From the NCBI RefSeq assembly GCF_003253705.1, contig NZ_QKYU01000001.1:186001-250000 (forward strand): DNA of 64,000 nt, read 5' to 3'. The notes under the pieces were generated by a model. It worked only from the letters and a program-made list of their open reading frames with translations, was not told the DNA's origin and searched no databases. The stretch comes from Humitalea rosea. GTDB taxonomy: Bacteria; Pseudomonadota; Alphaproteobacteria; Acetobacterales; Acetobacteraceae. Position numbers and translations under genes: made by a program. Shown here piece after piece: positions 54,101-64,000 of the stretch (positions within the stretch are counted from its first letter, which is position 1; the number at the start of each line of letters is the position of its first letter).

Positions 54101-54631
54101 ATCCGCCCCTATGCCGATACCACCCAGCGGGTGTGGCGGCCGGTGGCGGCCGAGGGGCTGCAACCGCCGGTCTCCCAGGCCGATCTGCAGCAGTTCCAGC
54201 GGGCGGCGGCGATTCGCGATGCCTTCTTCCCCTCGGGCGGCGCCAATGGCTTCCGCTTCCAGTTGCAGCCGCGCGGCCTGTCTGGCGGCACCACGGCGGG
54301 GGTGCTGGAAGCCTCCGGCAACCGTATCGCGCTGGAGCCGGGGGGCGGCGGGCGGCCATTGGATGTGAGCTTCCCCTCGCAGAATCCGGTGACGCTGACC
54401 TTCGATCCGCCCTCCTCGGCGGGGCCGCTGGAATATGACGGCGGCTGGGGGACGTTGCGCCTCGTGTTCCTCGGGCGGCTGACGGCGACGCGGCAGCCGG
54501 ACCGGTTCAACCTGTCCATCATCCAGGGCGACCGCAGCGCGGAGTTCATTGTGCAGGCGGCGAGCAGCATCAACCCCTTCGGCCTGCGCGAGCTGACCGA
54601 ATTCCGTTGCCCCGAGCTGAAGCCGAACTGA
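51173..54631 (+). CDS. tssM: T6SS inner-membrane protein TssM (IcmF)
   Basis: 1152 residues. TssM spans the periplasm and anchors the apparatus. Two N-terminal helices (IPALGALLGVLLLDVLIWLF, ILVAVPVLIWALVVFL) are followed by a cytoplasmic NTPase-like domain with Walker A GPPGSGKTTAL at 125-135, and a third helix at about 435-450. The large periplasmic part ends in the IcmF-associated region (YDGGWGTLRLVFLGRLTATR). Strong coding bias. Its ATG shares one base with the TssL stop. Confidence 0.96.
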   Translation: MRAFFTIPALGALLGVLLLDVLIWLFVPLLGEVFDAYWLRGILVAVPVLIWALVVFLRGRKRESRDAGLVEAAAAPDPKAQKDERAAEEEAELRAKLTDALAKLKTATGGKGAYLYDLPWYAIIGPPGSGKTTALMNSGLDFPLAEGRVAGVGGTRFCDWWLSERAVLIDTAGRYTTQDSDADADKAGWERFLDLVKKNRPRQPLNGVLVAFGVDMLSRLDSAMRESHARSVRRRIKELETRLGQRLPVYFLVSKADLLPGFTEFFDDLDKTSREQVWGFTFPATTTPEGAVAKFGEEFKLLSDRLEARLFERLQAERGPSQRALIAGFPAQVASMEASLQAFVQGAFGGSKLDPAPFLRGVYFTSGTQEGTPLDRLSGALSRAFGLDPSRPAAVMGQKGRAYFLGRLLKDVVFNEARLAANDRGTESRRRYVQIGAWAAAVLLLVGGAAWGWSAMNAEQARGARLAAAVGVAEQTAAGAPLDRVTSPDLSRVLGYLETARALPEAAKGDGPAFGLSQEAMLTQGGESAYRRALDRVLLPRLLARVEAQIRGGIQRPEFLYEAVRVYLMLGGQGPLDRGLVKEWFALDWQTAFPGAVNQPGRDALGRHLDAMMTGTLASYPLDGALVDQARRVFSRLPMAQRVYARLKPLAENVAPWTPAQPLGAAGVRSFTRASGRPLTEGVPGLFTIEGLYGRVLPRLPQAALEAASESWVLGPEAAAGVASDPRRLEADVLALYAADYIRVWDAMLADLVLPPFTGLNEAAEGLNLLGAPNSPMKDLLRSIARQVSPGTAPEPAAGAAVAGAAQAAVAATASRVAAAVGAAVGSTGAEPVARIVEPHFQALRDAAGAPIDGVLVILNDLYVQVARLANAPPGTALPPSQGLDPGQRLQAEAQRQPQPLQSWLSALAQSTSRARIGGAQAAIAAAGGAQLAPLCRGMETRFPFRRSTSAADMPVDDFIRLFSPGGLLDSFFATNIRPYADTTQRVWRPVAAEGLQPPVSQADLQQFQRAAAIRDAFFPSGGANGFRFQLQPRGLSGGTTAGVLEASGNRIALEPGGGGRPLDVSFPSQNPVTLTFDPPSSAGPLEYDGGWGTLRLVFLGRLTATRQPDRFNLSIIQGDRSAEFIVQAASSINPFGLRELTEFRCPELKPN

Positions 54632-54634
54632 CCC

Positions 54635-55159
54635 ATGGAAACCCCGCGCACCGGTGTGTTCGGCAAGCTGCCGGCGCATGGCGACTTCGTGCGTCGCGCC
54701 TTGCCGCGCAGCTTCATCACGCCCTGGGATGACTGGCTCTCCGCCGGCATCGCCGAGGCACGCGACACGCTCGGGGAGGGGTGGGAGGCCGCCTGGGACG
54801 CCGCGCCGATCTGGCGCTTCCGCCTTGCCCCCGGCGCCTGCGGGCCGGAGGCGGCGGTGGGTGTGATCGCGACCTCGGCCGATACCGTGGGGCGGCGTTT
54901 CCCGCTGACCCTGGCGGCGGTGCTGCCGGCGGCCGCACTGCCGCCACCGGAGGAATGGTTCGCGGCACTGGAAGCCGCCGCGGCCCGGGCGCGGGCCGGG
55001 GAGGTCGATGCCGACGCGCTGTTCGACCTGCTGCCGCCGCCGCCGCCGGACGACCTGGATGCGACCCTGGACGGGCGCAGCCTGTTCTGGGTCGCCGGTC
55101 GTTCGACCCAGGGCATGCCCGCGCATTTCGCCCCCCTGCTGGAGGCACTTCCCACATGA
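54635..55159 (+). CDS. tagF: T6SS-associated protein TagF (ImpM)
   Basis: 174 residues. TGVFGKLPAHGDFVRRALPRSFITPWDDWLSAGI is the classic TagF/ImpM start; WRFRLAPGACGPEAAVGVIATSADTVGRRFPLTLAAVLP continues the fold. TagF is a post-translational repressor of T6SS assembly in some species and is part of the threonine phosphorylation module. It is followed by the phosphatase with an ATGA overlap. Confidence 0.92.
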   Translation: METPRTGVFGKLPAHGDFVRRALPRSFITPWDDWLSAGIAEARDTLGEGWEAAWDAAPIWRFRLAPGACGPEAAVGVIATSADTVGRRFPLTLAAVLPAAALPPPEEWFAALEAAAARARAGEVDADALFDLLPPPPPDDLDATLDGRSLFWVAGRSTQGMPAHFAPLLEALPT

Positions 55160-55851
55160 ACTCCACCGCTGCCTCCCACCCCGGCGCGATCCGGCCGCGC
55201 AATGAGGACAACCTCGTGGACCGCCCCGACATCGGGCTTTGGGCTGTGGCGGATGGGGCCGGCGGACATGGCGCGGGCGATGTCGCCAGCGGGGCCATCG
55301 CCGAGGCGCTGGAGGGCATCCCGCCCGGCCTATCGGCGGCCGAGATGCTGGCGCAGGTGAGGCTGCGGCTATCGGCGGTGCATCTCCACCTGCAACAGAA
55401 GGCCGAGGCCCGCGGCGATGGCGGCATCATCGCCTCCACCATCGTCGTGCTGCTGGCCCGTGGCGGGCATTACGCCGCCCTCTGGGCCGGGGACAGCCGC
55501 GCCTATCTGCTGCGCGAGGGCGTGCTGGAACGCGTGACCCGCGACCATAGCCTGGTGCAGGAGCTGGTGGATGCCGGCACGCTGACCGAGGAGGAGGCGG
55601 AGCACCATCCGCAGGCCAATGTCATCACCCGCGCGGTGGGCGCGGATGGCGAGCTGGAGCTGGACAAGGTCTCAAGCCGCATCCAGCCCGGCGACCGGTT
55701 CCTGCTGTGCAGCGATGGCATCTTCAAGGAACTGCCCGAGGCACGGATCGCGGCGATGGTGGCCGAAGGGGCGGCGGCGGAGCAGATCGTGCTGGCCGCG
55801 GTCGCGGCCGGTGGGCGGGACAATGTGACGGTGGTGGTGGTGGATGCGTGA
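55156..55851 (+). CDS. pppA: PP2C-type Ser/Thr phosphatase PppA
   Basis: 231 residues of the Stp1/IreP PPM family. Metal-binding motifs are GAIRPRNEDN, LWAVADGAGGHGAG and DNVTVVVVDA, plus LWAGDSRAYLLREGVLERVTRDHS and LLCSDGIF. In T6SS threonine phosphorylation, PppA dephosphorylates FHA partners modified by PpkA. No PpkA-type kinase is present between vgrG and the end of the window. A perfect 12-bp hairpin starts at the stop codon. Confidence 0.93.
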   Translation: MNSTAASHPGAIRPRNEDNLVDRPDIGLWAVADGAGGHGAGDVASGAIAEALEGIPPGLSAAEMLAQVRLRLSAVHLHLQQKAEARGDGGIIASTIVVLLARGGHYAALWAGDSRAYLLREGVLERVTRDHSLVQELVDAGTLTEEEAEHHPQANVITRAVGADGELELDKVSSRIQPGDRFLLCSDGIFKELPEARIAAMVAEGAAAEQIVLAAVAAGGRDNVTVVVVDA

Positions 55852-55878
55852 AGGGCCGCGGCTTGCGCCGCGGCCCTT
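55851..55878. terminator. Strong terminator between pppA and hcp
   Basis: AAGGGCCGCGGC-TTGC-GCCGCGGCCCTT is a perfect 12-bp stem with a four-base loop. It lies between the converging pppA and hcp genes and probably works in both directions, although no long T-run is present. Confidence 0.75.
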
Positions 55879-55912
55879 CCCATTTGCGTAGCCGGCGCGG
55901 CGACGCGGCAAC

Positions 55913-56392
55913 TCAGGCGAGCTTGGACTCGGCGATGTCGTAGATCACGTGGCCGGTGGTCTTGGCCGCGAACTTGTCGTCGATGTTCAGGTATTCGCTG
56001 TCGATCTTCGTGAAGTTCAGGCTGATGCTCTCCGACGGGCGGTCACCGCCGCTGGAGATGCTGTAGCCCGAGATCAGCGTGTTGGTCAGGATGTACTTCT
56101 GGAAGGCGACGTGCTTGCCGCTGTTGTCGGTCTGCGTCAGCTCGATCTTGACCGTCACGGCCTTGCCGCCGATCGACTCCTTGAACAGCAGGGGCGAGGA
56201 GATGTCGAAGGTCTTCGTCACCACGATCTCGCTGACCGAAGGGGCCGTCGCTTCGCGCTTGGAACCACCGCCGACGCCGCTCGAAATGCCGCGGCCGACG
56301 CCGAACTGGAAGGAGTGAACCTCGATCCACTCCTTGTGCGTGAGCTGGGTGGTTTCACCCTTCGCGACGGGGTGATGCATGAAAATGGCCAT
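55913..56392 (-). CDS. hcp: T6SS tube protein Hcp (TssD)
   Basis: 159 residues. Hcp hexamers stack into the secreted inner tube. Family features are IEVHSFQFGVGRGISS, the VVTKTFDISSPLLFKESIGGKAVTVKIELTQTD segment, and YILTNTLISGYSISSGGDRPSESISLNFTKI. GGAGAGAGAC just upstream gives a good ribosome-binding site for the ATG at 56392. The lower G+C and Lys/Ser richness fit a highly expressed gene. Same strand as clpV, separated by a hairpin. Confidence 0.95.
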   Translation of the reverse strand: MAIFMHHPVAKGETTQLTHKEWIEVHSFQFGVGRGISSGVGGGSKREATAPSVSEIVVTKTFDISSPLLFKESIGGKAVTVKIELTQTDNSGKHVAFQKYILTNTLISGYSISSGGDRPSESISLNFTKIDSEYLNIDDKFAAKTTGHVIYDIAESKLA

Positions 56393-56467
56393 TGTCTCTC
56401 TCCAATTCTCGGTGCCGCGCCGTGTGCCGATCCGGGCCACGCGGCGGGCCGCCCGGTCGGTACCTCC

Positions 56468-56490
56468 GGCAGCGGGCCCATCCCGCTGCC
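56468..56490 (-). terminator. Hairpin between clpV and hcp
   Basis: GGCAGCGGG-CCCAT-CCCGCTGCC (forward-strand reading) is a perfect 9-bp stem 14 bases after the clpV stop and about 75 bases before hcp. It may attenuate readthrough or protect the hcp mRNA 5' end. There is no T-run. Confidence 0.5.
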
Positions 56491-56503
56491 TGTGTATGTG
56501 CCG

Positions 56504-59140
<2,637 letters not shown>

Positions 59141-59267
59141 GACACCGCATGCTCCCCGTCAAGCCGCTCGGAGGGCGGCGGCCTGCCACAAAGGCTAGTG
59201 GCCGTTTCGGCTGCGAGTCCAGGGGGGGCGCGATTGCGGTTGCGTGTGCAGTAACTATTGAGCGCGC

Positions 59268-59296
59268 TTGGCGGTGCCGTTTGTGCGGCCTAAGCT
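59268..59296 (+). promoter_or_regulatory. Candidate tssA promoter
   Basis: TTGGCG, 17 bp and CTAAGC precede the tssA start. The block is similar in box spacing and surrounding sequence (GCGG.CCTA.GCTCCG) to the tssB upstream region. Position may be off by one base. Confidence 0.45.
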
Positions 59297-59314
59297 CCGG
59301 CAACGGGGGTGTGC

Positions 59315-60445
59315 ATGGCGGACGAAGTGATCGACGTGGCCACGATGTTGGCGCCTCTGGCGGGGAATGACGGCGCCGGTGAGGACCTGCGCCAGGACTA
59401 CTCCCCTGCGTCCCCATACCAGAAGTTGCGCGACGCCCGTGCCGAGGCCCGTGCCGAGGAGCGCGCCCGCGACAGCCAGGGCGATACCGAGGCACCGCCT
59501 GCCGATGGCTGGCGCGCGGTGCGCCGCATCGGCACCGAGGTGCTGCTCGAAAAATCGAAGGATTTTGAGATTGCCGCCTGGCTGACCGAGGCGCTGGTGC
59601 GCCAGGACGGTCTGCCCGGCCTCGCCGCCGGGGCGCGGCTGCTCGCCGGGCTGCTCGAAACGTTTTGGGACCCGGGCTTTCCGCAACCCGATGAGGATGG
59701 GCTGGAGGGGCGCGGCTCGCCGCTCGGCGGTCTCGCGGGGGGCGACAGCGACGGCACGGTGATGCAGGCGCTGCGGCGCATGCCGCTGTTCCGCCGGCCC
59801 TCGGGCGAGAGCCTCGGCCTGTACCAGTATGAGGCGGCGCTCGACACCGCGGGCCTGGCCGATGAGGCGCGGCGGGAGCAGCGCTACAGCCAGGGCGTGC
59901 TGGTGCTGGAGACGGTGGAGACGGAAGCGAAGTTCGACCGCCCCGGCCTGCGCGCGACGGTCTTGGCGGCGGAGGCGGCGCGGGCGGCGTGGCAGGCCTT
60001 CCAGGACCAGCTCGACGCGCGGTTCGGCTATGATGCGCCGCCCTCGCGCCGCGTGGCCGAGGTGCTCGACCGGCTGCGGGAGGTTGCGGAGACGCTCGCG
60101 GGCGGCCCCGCCGAGGTGCCGGTGGAGGAGATGGCCGCGGCGGCCCCCGGGGCCGAGCCCGTGGCCGGCGGCGGCGTCCCCGCCAGCGGGGGGGGCTTCG
60201 GCGTGCCCGCCGGCAACATCGCCGGGCGCGAACAGGCGCTGAAGGTGCTGGAACAGGTCGCGAGCTACTTCCAGAAGAGCGAGCCGCATTCCTTCCTGGC
60301 CTATACGCTCAACGATGCCGTCCGGCGCGGACGCATGACCTTGCCCGAACTGCTGGCCGAGGTGCTGCAGGATGAAACCGCCCGCACCGGAATGCTGACG
60401 GCGTTGGGTATCCGCCCGGGAGGACTCGACCCGGTGGAGGAATGA
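59315..60445 (+). CDS. tssA: T6SS baseplate/cap protein TssA
   Basis: About 376 residues. The ImpA_N domain appears at residues 10-135 (PLAGNDGAGEDLRQDYSPASPYQKLRDARAEAR and WLTEALVRQDGLPGLAAGARLLAGLLE). A Gly/Ala/Pro linker follows near residue 275, then a C-terminal dimerising region (REQALKVLEQVASYFQKSEPHSFLAYTLNDAVRRGRMTLPELLAEVL). TssA primes the baseplate and sheath. The ATG two codons into the frame is used. It leads the second forward operon, divergent from clpV. Confidence 0.94.
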   Translation: MADEVIDVATMLAPLAGNDGAGEDLRQDYSPASPYQKLRDARAEARAEERARDSQGDTEAPPADGWRAVRRIGTEVLLEKSKDFEIAAWLTEALVRQDGLPGLAAGARLLAGLLETFWDPGFPQPDEDGLEGRGSPLGGLAGGDSDGTVMQALRRMPLFRRPSGESLGLYQYEAALDTAGLADEARREQRYSQGVLVLETVETEAKFDRPGLRATVLAAEAARAAWQAFQDQLDARFGYDAPPSRRVAEVLDRLREVAETLAGGPAEVPVEEMAAAAPGAEPVAGGGVPASGGGFGVPAGNIAGREQALKVLEQVASYFQKSEPHSFLAYTLNDAVRRGRMTLPELLAEVLQDETARTGMLTALGIRPGGLDPVEE

Positions 60446-60491
60446 GGGCCAATCTTCACGCTGAGGTTAGCGGATCGGGTACAACCGCTCG

Positions 60492-60520
60492 TTGACGGGC
60501 GGTTTTCTGCGGACCTAGGC
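60492..60520 (+). promoter_or_regulatory. Candidate tssB promoter
   Basis: TTGACG, a 17-bp spacer and CTAGGC lie about 100 bases before tssB and 47 bases after tssA. They parallel the tssA upstream sequence. Confidence 0.45.
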
Positions 60521-60617
60521 TCCGCCGGATACTCATCCTGGCGTCGGCAGGGCCGATGCCGCATGATCGTTGCTGAAACAGCTGTACGGCGCGAATTGCG
60601 CCGATTGGGGAGAGCCG

Positions 60618-61124
60618 ATGGCAAGCGTACACGACAAGCTGAACCGCGTGCGCAAGCCGCGCGTCCACATCACCTATGACGTGGAGACGGAAGGGGCCGC
60701 GATCGAACGCGAGCTGCCCTTCATCGTCGGCGTCATGGGCGATTTCGCCGGTGATCCGGCCGAGCCGCTGAAGCCGCTGGCCGAACGCAAGTTCGTCCAG
60801 ATCGACCGCGACAATTTCAACGACGTCATGGCGCGCATCGCGCCGGGGCTGAACCTGAAGGTGAACAACACCCTGGCCGATGACGGCAGCCAGATGGGCG
60901 TGAACCTGAAGTTCCGCAGCATGGACGACTTCGAGCCCGCCAAGGTGGCCGAGCAGGTGCCGGCGCTGAAGGCGATGCTCGATACCCGCGCCAAGCTGCG
61001 CGACCTGATGAGCAAGGCCGACAACTCCGACCAGCTCGAAGGGCTGCTGGATGAGGTGTTGCAGGACAAGGACAAGCTGAAGGCGCTCTCGGAGCAGCTC
61101 GGCCTCGGCAAGCAGGAGGGCTGA
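60618..61124 (+). CDS. tssB: T6SS contractile sheath small subunit TssB (VipA)
   Basis: 168 residues. The start [26 protein letters not shown], the conserved [45 protein letters not shown] and the C-terminal helical stretch ([26 protein letters not shown]) are family features. The ATG at 60618 has GGGGAGA upstream. It sits before tssC with a four-base gap and forms the sheath heterodimer with it. Confidence 0.97.
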   Translation: MASVHDKLNRVRKPRVHITYDVETEGAAIERELPFIVGVMGDFAGDPAEPLKPLAERKFVQIDRDNFNDVMARIAPGLNLKVNNTLADDGSQMGVNLKFRSMDDFEPAKVAEQVPALKAMLDTRAKLRDLMSKADNSDQLEGLLDEVLQDKDKLKALSEQLGLGKQEG

Positions 61125-61128
61125 GACG

Positions 61129-62625
61129 ATGAGCGGGACCGAAGCCCAACCAGGCGCTGCCGGCACCACCACCACCGAGGAAGGGGGCATCTCCTTCCTC
61201 GACCAGGTGCTCGGCGCGACCAAGCAGACCGAGCGCGACCGCGCCCAGGATCTGATCAAGGCGCTGACCGAGGAAGCCCTGAAGGGCACCATCACCTACA
61301 GCCGCAACCTGACCCAGACCTTCAACCGCGCGATCGCCGAGATCGACCGCAAGGTCTCCGAGCAGCTCAACCAGATCATCCACAACGAGAAGTTCCTGAA
61401 GCTCGAGGGCTCCTGGCGCGGCCTCAACCACCTCGTCATGAACAGCGAGACCGGGACCAGCCTGAAGATCCGGCTGTTGCAGGCCTCCAAGCGCGACCTC
61501 AACCGCGACCTCACGCGCGCGGTGGAATTCGACCAGTCCGGCTTGTTCAAGAAGATCTACGAGAACGAGTTCGGCACCCCGGGCGGCGAGCCCTATGGCG
61601 CGCTGGTCGGCGATTACGAATGGACCAACCACCCCGATGACGTGGAGACGCTGCGGCTGGTCTCCAACGTCGCCGCGGCCGGCTTCTCGCCCTTCATCTC
61701 GGCGGCGGGGCCCGGGATGTTCGGCTTCTCCGACTATCGCGAGCTGTCCAAGCCGCGCGACCTGTCGAAGATCTTCGAGACGCAGGAATACGCCAAATGG
61801 CGCTCCTTCCGCGACAGCGAGGACAGCCGTTTCGTCACCCTCGTGCTGCCCCGCGTCATCGCCCGCCTGCCCTATGGCGAGAAGACCAAGCCGATCGAGG
61901 AATTCGCCTACGAGGAAGCGCCGAACAATGCGGACGGCAGCGCGGCGGCGATGGAGCACCACGATTATTGCTGGATGAACGCGGCCTATGTGCATGCGGC
62001 ACGTCTGACCGACGCCTTCGCGCAATACGGCTGGTGCACGGCGATTCGTGGCGCCGAGGGCGGCGGCAAGGTCACCAACCTGCCGACGCATGTCTTCACC
62101 TCGGATGACGGTGATCTGGACACGAAGTGCCCGACCGAGATCGCGGTGACCGACCGGCGTGAGGCGGAGCTGTCCAACAACGGCTTCCTGCCGCTCTGCC
62201 ACTACAAGAACACCGACTACTCCGTGTTCTTCGGCGCGCAGACCACCCAGAAGCCGAAGAAGTACGACCGGCCCGAGGCGACGGCGAACGCCGCCATCTC
62301 CGCGCGCCTGCCCTACATCATGGCGACCAGCCGTTTCGCGCATTTCCTCAAGGTCATGGCGCGGGACAAGATCGGCTCCTTCATGGAGGCGACCGATTGC
62401 GAGCAATGGCTGAACCGCTGGATCCAGAACTACGTCAACCCGATGGAAGGGGCTGGCCAGGAATCCCGCGCGAAATACCCGCTGCGCGAGGCGAAGGTCG
62501 AGGTGAAGGAAATCCCGGGCAAGCCGGGTTCCTACAACGCGGTCGCCTATCTGCGCCCGTGGTTGCAGATGGAGGAACTGACCACCTCCATGCGCATGGT
62601 CGCGCGGATTCCGCAGAAGTCCTGA
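61129..62625 (+). CDS. tssC: T6SS contractile sheath large subunit TssC (VipB)
   Basis: 498 residues. Family signatures are [73 protein letters not shown] and [25 protein letters not shown]. It ends with the conserved C-terminal [22 protein letters not shown]. It pairs with TssB. The next gene is a second, divergent member of the same family. Confidence 0.98.
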   Translation: MSGTEAQPGAAGTTTTEEGGISFLDQVLGATKQTERDRAQDLIKALTEEALKGTITYSRNLTQTFNRAIAEIDRKVSEQLNQIIHNEKFLKLEGSWRGLNHLVMNSETGTSLKIRLLQASKRDLNRDLTRAVEFDQSGLFKKIYENEFGTPGGEPYGALVGDYEWTNHPDDVETLRLVSNVAAAGFSPFISAAGPGMFGFSDYRELSKPRDLSKIFETQEYAKWRSFRDSEDSRFVTLVLPRVIARLPYGEKTKPIEEFAYEEAPNNADGSAAAMEHHDYCWMNAAYVHAARLTDAFAQYGWCTAIRGAEGGGKVTNLPTHVFTSDDGDLDTKCPTEIAVTDRREAELSNNGFLPLCHYKNTDYSVFFGAQTTQKPKKYDRPEATANAAISARLPYIMATSRFAHFLKVMARDKIGSFMEATDCEQWLNRWIQNYVNPMEGAGQESRAKYPLREAKVEVKEIPGKPGSYNAVAYLRPWLQMEELTTSMRMVARIPQKS

Positions 62626-62646
62626 CCGAAAAGGGGAGGGGGCGGC

Positions 62647-64000
62647 GTGGCTTTGCGTGACGCCGTCCTCTCCGGCCGTTTCTTCGGTGGCGGCGCTCCG
62701 GTGGGCGCCGTCGCCGATTTCCTGGCCGAGGCCGATCCGGGCGCCGTGCTGCATGGCTGGCTCGGCCCCGATCGTTTGCGCGCCATCGCCGCCGGCCCCG
62801 ATCGCCGCGCGGTGCTGGAGGAGACGCTGGACCGCGACATCGCGGCCCTCGATGCCGCCATCTCCCGCCAATTGGATGCCATCCTCCATCACCCGCGGCT
62901 GACGCGGCTGGAGGGCTCCTGGCGTGGGCTGCATTGGCTGGTCGAGGGCTTCGTGCAGGACCGGCTGGTGAAGGTGCGGCTGCTGCCGGCGCGCTGGGCG
63001 GAGCTGGCCCGCGACCTCGACCGCGCGGTGGAATTCGACCAGTCCGCGCTGTTCCGGAAGATCTACGAGGAGGAATTCGGCTCGGCCGGTGGCGAACCCT
63101 ATGGGATGCTCTGCGCCGATTACGAAATCCGCCCCGGCCCCGGCCTCGAACATCCGGTGGATGATGTGGCGGCCCTCGGCCACCTCGCCGCGGTTGCCGC
63201 CGCCGCCTTCTGCCCGATGGTGTTTCCCGCCTCGCCGGCGCTGGTCGGGCTGGACAGCTTCAACGAGGCGACCACCGCCTTCACCCTCAACGAGGCCCTG
63301 CGTGGCCCGGACCGCGCCCGCTGGCGCAGCCTCGCCCTGCGCGAGGATACCCGCTTCCTGTCGCTGGTGCTGCCGCGCACCCTCGGCCGCCCGGCCTGGG
63401 CCGAGGATGGCACCCGTGCCGATCGCTTCCGCTATCGCGAGCAGGCTTCCGCGCCCGGCAACCGGGTCTGGACCACGCCGGTCTTCGCCTTCGCCTCGGT
63501 CGCCGCCCGCGCCTTCGCCCGCTACCGCTGGCCCGCCGAGATCCGTGGCGCCGAGCCGGGCTGGGACGCGACCGGCGGCGTCGTCGAGAGCCTGGTGCAT
63601 GAGCGTTTTCGCTCCGACCCGCCGGGCCCGCCGCCGCGCCCGCCCTTGGAACTCTCGCTGACCGATGAGCAGGAACGCCAGGCGGCCGAGGGCGAGTTGA
63701 TCGCCTTCTGCGGGCTGGATGGGCTGCCCGAGGGCTCCTTCGGCGCCGTGCCCAGCCTGCATCGCCCGCCCAAGATGACGACGCAGGTCGCCGATGCGAA
63801 CCAGCGCCTGTCCTCGCAGTTGAACAGCGTGCTCTGCGTCTCGCGCTTCGCCCACATCGTGAAGCTGATGGGCCGCGACATGGTCGGCGCCTTCATGTCC
63901 GCCGAGGATGTGGAATCGCGGCTGCAACAATGGCTGAACAAGCACATCAGCGGGCTGATCGGCGGCAGCGAGGTGGCGGCGCGCTACCCGCTGCGCGATG
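62647..64000 (+). CDS. impD: Second, divergent TssC-family protein (ImpD-like), cut by the window edge
   Basis: Open from a GTG at 62647 to the end of the window (451 codons, no stop). It aligns with TssC over its whole visible length ([79 protein letters not shown]), with lower identity and an Ala/Arg-rich N-terminus. Rhizobium imp clusters also carry a second TssC-like gene (impD) after impC, so this may be an accessory or specialised sheath protein. The start is tentative (GGAGGGGGCGGC upstream). Confidence 0.85.
   Translation, partial: MALRDAVLSGRFFGGGAPVGAVADFLAEADPGAVLHGWLGPDRLRAIAAGPDRRAVLEETLDRDIAALDAAISRQLDAILHHPRLTRLEGSWRGLHWLVEGFVQDRLVKVRLLPARWAELARDLDRAVEFDQSALFRKIYEEEFGSAGGEPYGMLCADYEIRPGPGLEHPVDDVAALGHLAAVAAAAFCPMVFPASPALVGLDSFNEATTAFTLNEALRGPDRARWRSLALREDTRFLSLVLPRTLGRPAWAEDGTRADRFRYREQASAPGNRVWTTPVFAFASVAARAFARYRWPAEIRGAEPGWDATGGVVESLVHERFRSDPPGPPPRPPLELSLTDEQERQAAEGELIAFCGLDGLPEGSFGAVPSLHRPPKMTTQVADANQRLSSQLNSVLCVSRFAHIVKLMGRDMVGAFMSAEDVESRLQQWLNKHISGLIGGSEVAARYPLRD

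Noticed and set aside
50459-55126. A 1555-codon open frame on the reverse strand across tssL-tssM-tagF
   Set aside because: Arg/Gly/His-rich composition typical of GC-rich antisense shadows; the forward strand holds clear T6SS proteins with conserved motifs.
60826-63945. A 1039-codon reverse-strand frame across tssB-tssC-impD
   Set aside because: Shadow of conserved T6SS genes.

Overview
The window is a GC-rich (roughly two-thirds G+C), densely packed stretch of an alphaproteobacterial chromosome. The likeliest home is Acetobacteraceae (a Roseomonas-like organism). The main evidence is the set and order of core genes: mreB-mreC-mreD-pbp2-rodA; bamE next to a CBP3-type ubiquinol-cytochrome c chaperone; and DUF177-rpmF-plsX-fabH-ihfA-merR. 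Several housekeeping promoters have an alphaproteobacterial look (TTG box, about 16-17 bp, then CTAACC or CTARGC). The family-level placement is inference from gene content, not from a phylogeny.

Layout. Positions 1-6.7 kb hold branched-chain amino-acid genes (ilvC, leuA with a Leu-rich leader peptide), a putative allantoinase-type deacetylase, and a mosaic RTX/DUF4214 protein. An AT-rich ORF end lies just upstream of ilvC. Positions 6.8-12.8 kb hold a glycine-zipper lipoprotein and the rod-shape operon, followed by tRNA-Lys(CTT). Positions 12.9-37.5 kb are accessory metabolism and sensing: two PLP aminotransferases, a molybdopterin oxidoreductase operon, an FMN-dependent hydroxy-acid oxidase, an orphan Phd-type antitoxin, a PrpF/dehalogenase pair, a solitary urocanase, an acyltransferase, a glycosyltransferase with a helical tail, an aldehyde dehydrogenase, a CoA-transferase and two unusual histidine kinases. 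One kinase has four sensor repeats at an exact 127-residue period. The other has an ETR1-like membrane domain and is coupled to a receiver protein. Positions 37.6-42.7 kb hold the core envelope and lipid cluster and tRNA-Pro(GGG).

Positions 43.9-64 kb are a type VI secretion locus of the Rhizobium Imp type. A forward operon runs vgrG, a DUF6931-like gene, PAAR, the FHA protein (impI), tssK, tssL with OmpA domain, tssM, tagF and pppA. Hcp and clpV lie on the reverse strand. A second forward operon starts tssA, tssB, tssC and a divergent second TssC (impD-like) that runs off the window. TssE, TssF, TssG, TagJ and a PpkA kinase are not in the window; the first four would be expected just past position 64000.

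The most interesting items are the ethylene-receptor-like sensor domain that lacks the key aspartate, the exact-period quadruplicated sensor kinase, the leuA leader/attenuator, the tandem TssC paralogues with an uncharacterised gene between VgrG and PAAR, and a pair of related palindromic intergenic elements. I found no wholly new multi-gene system that I can defend from sequence alone.
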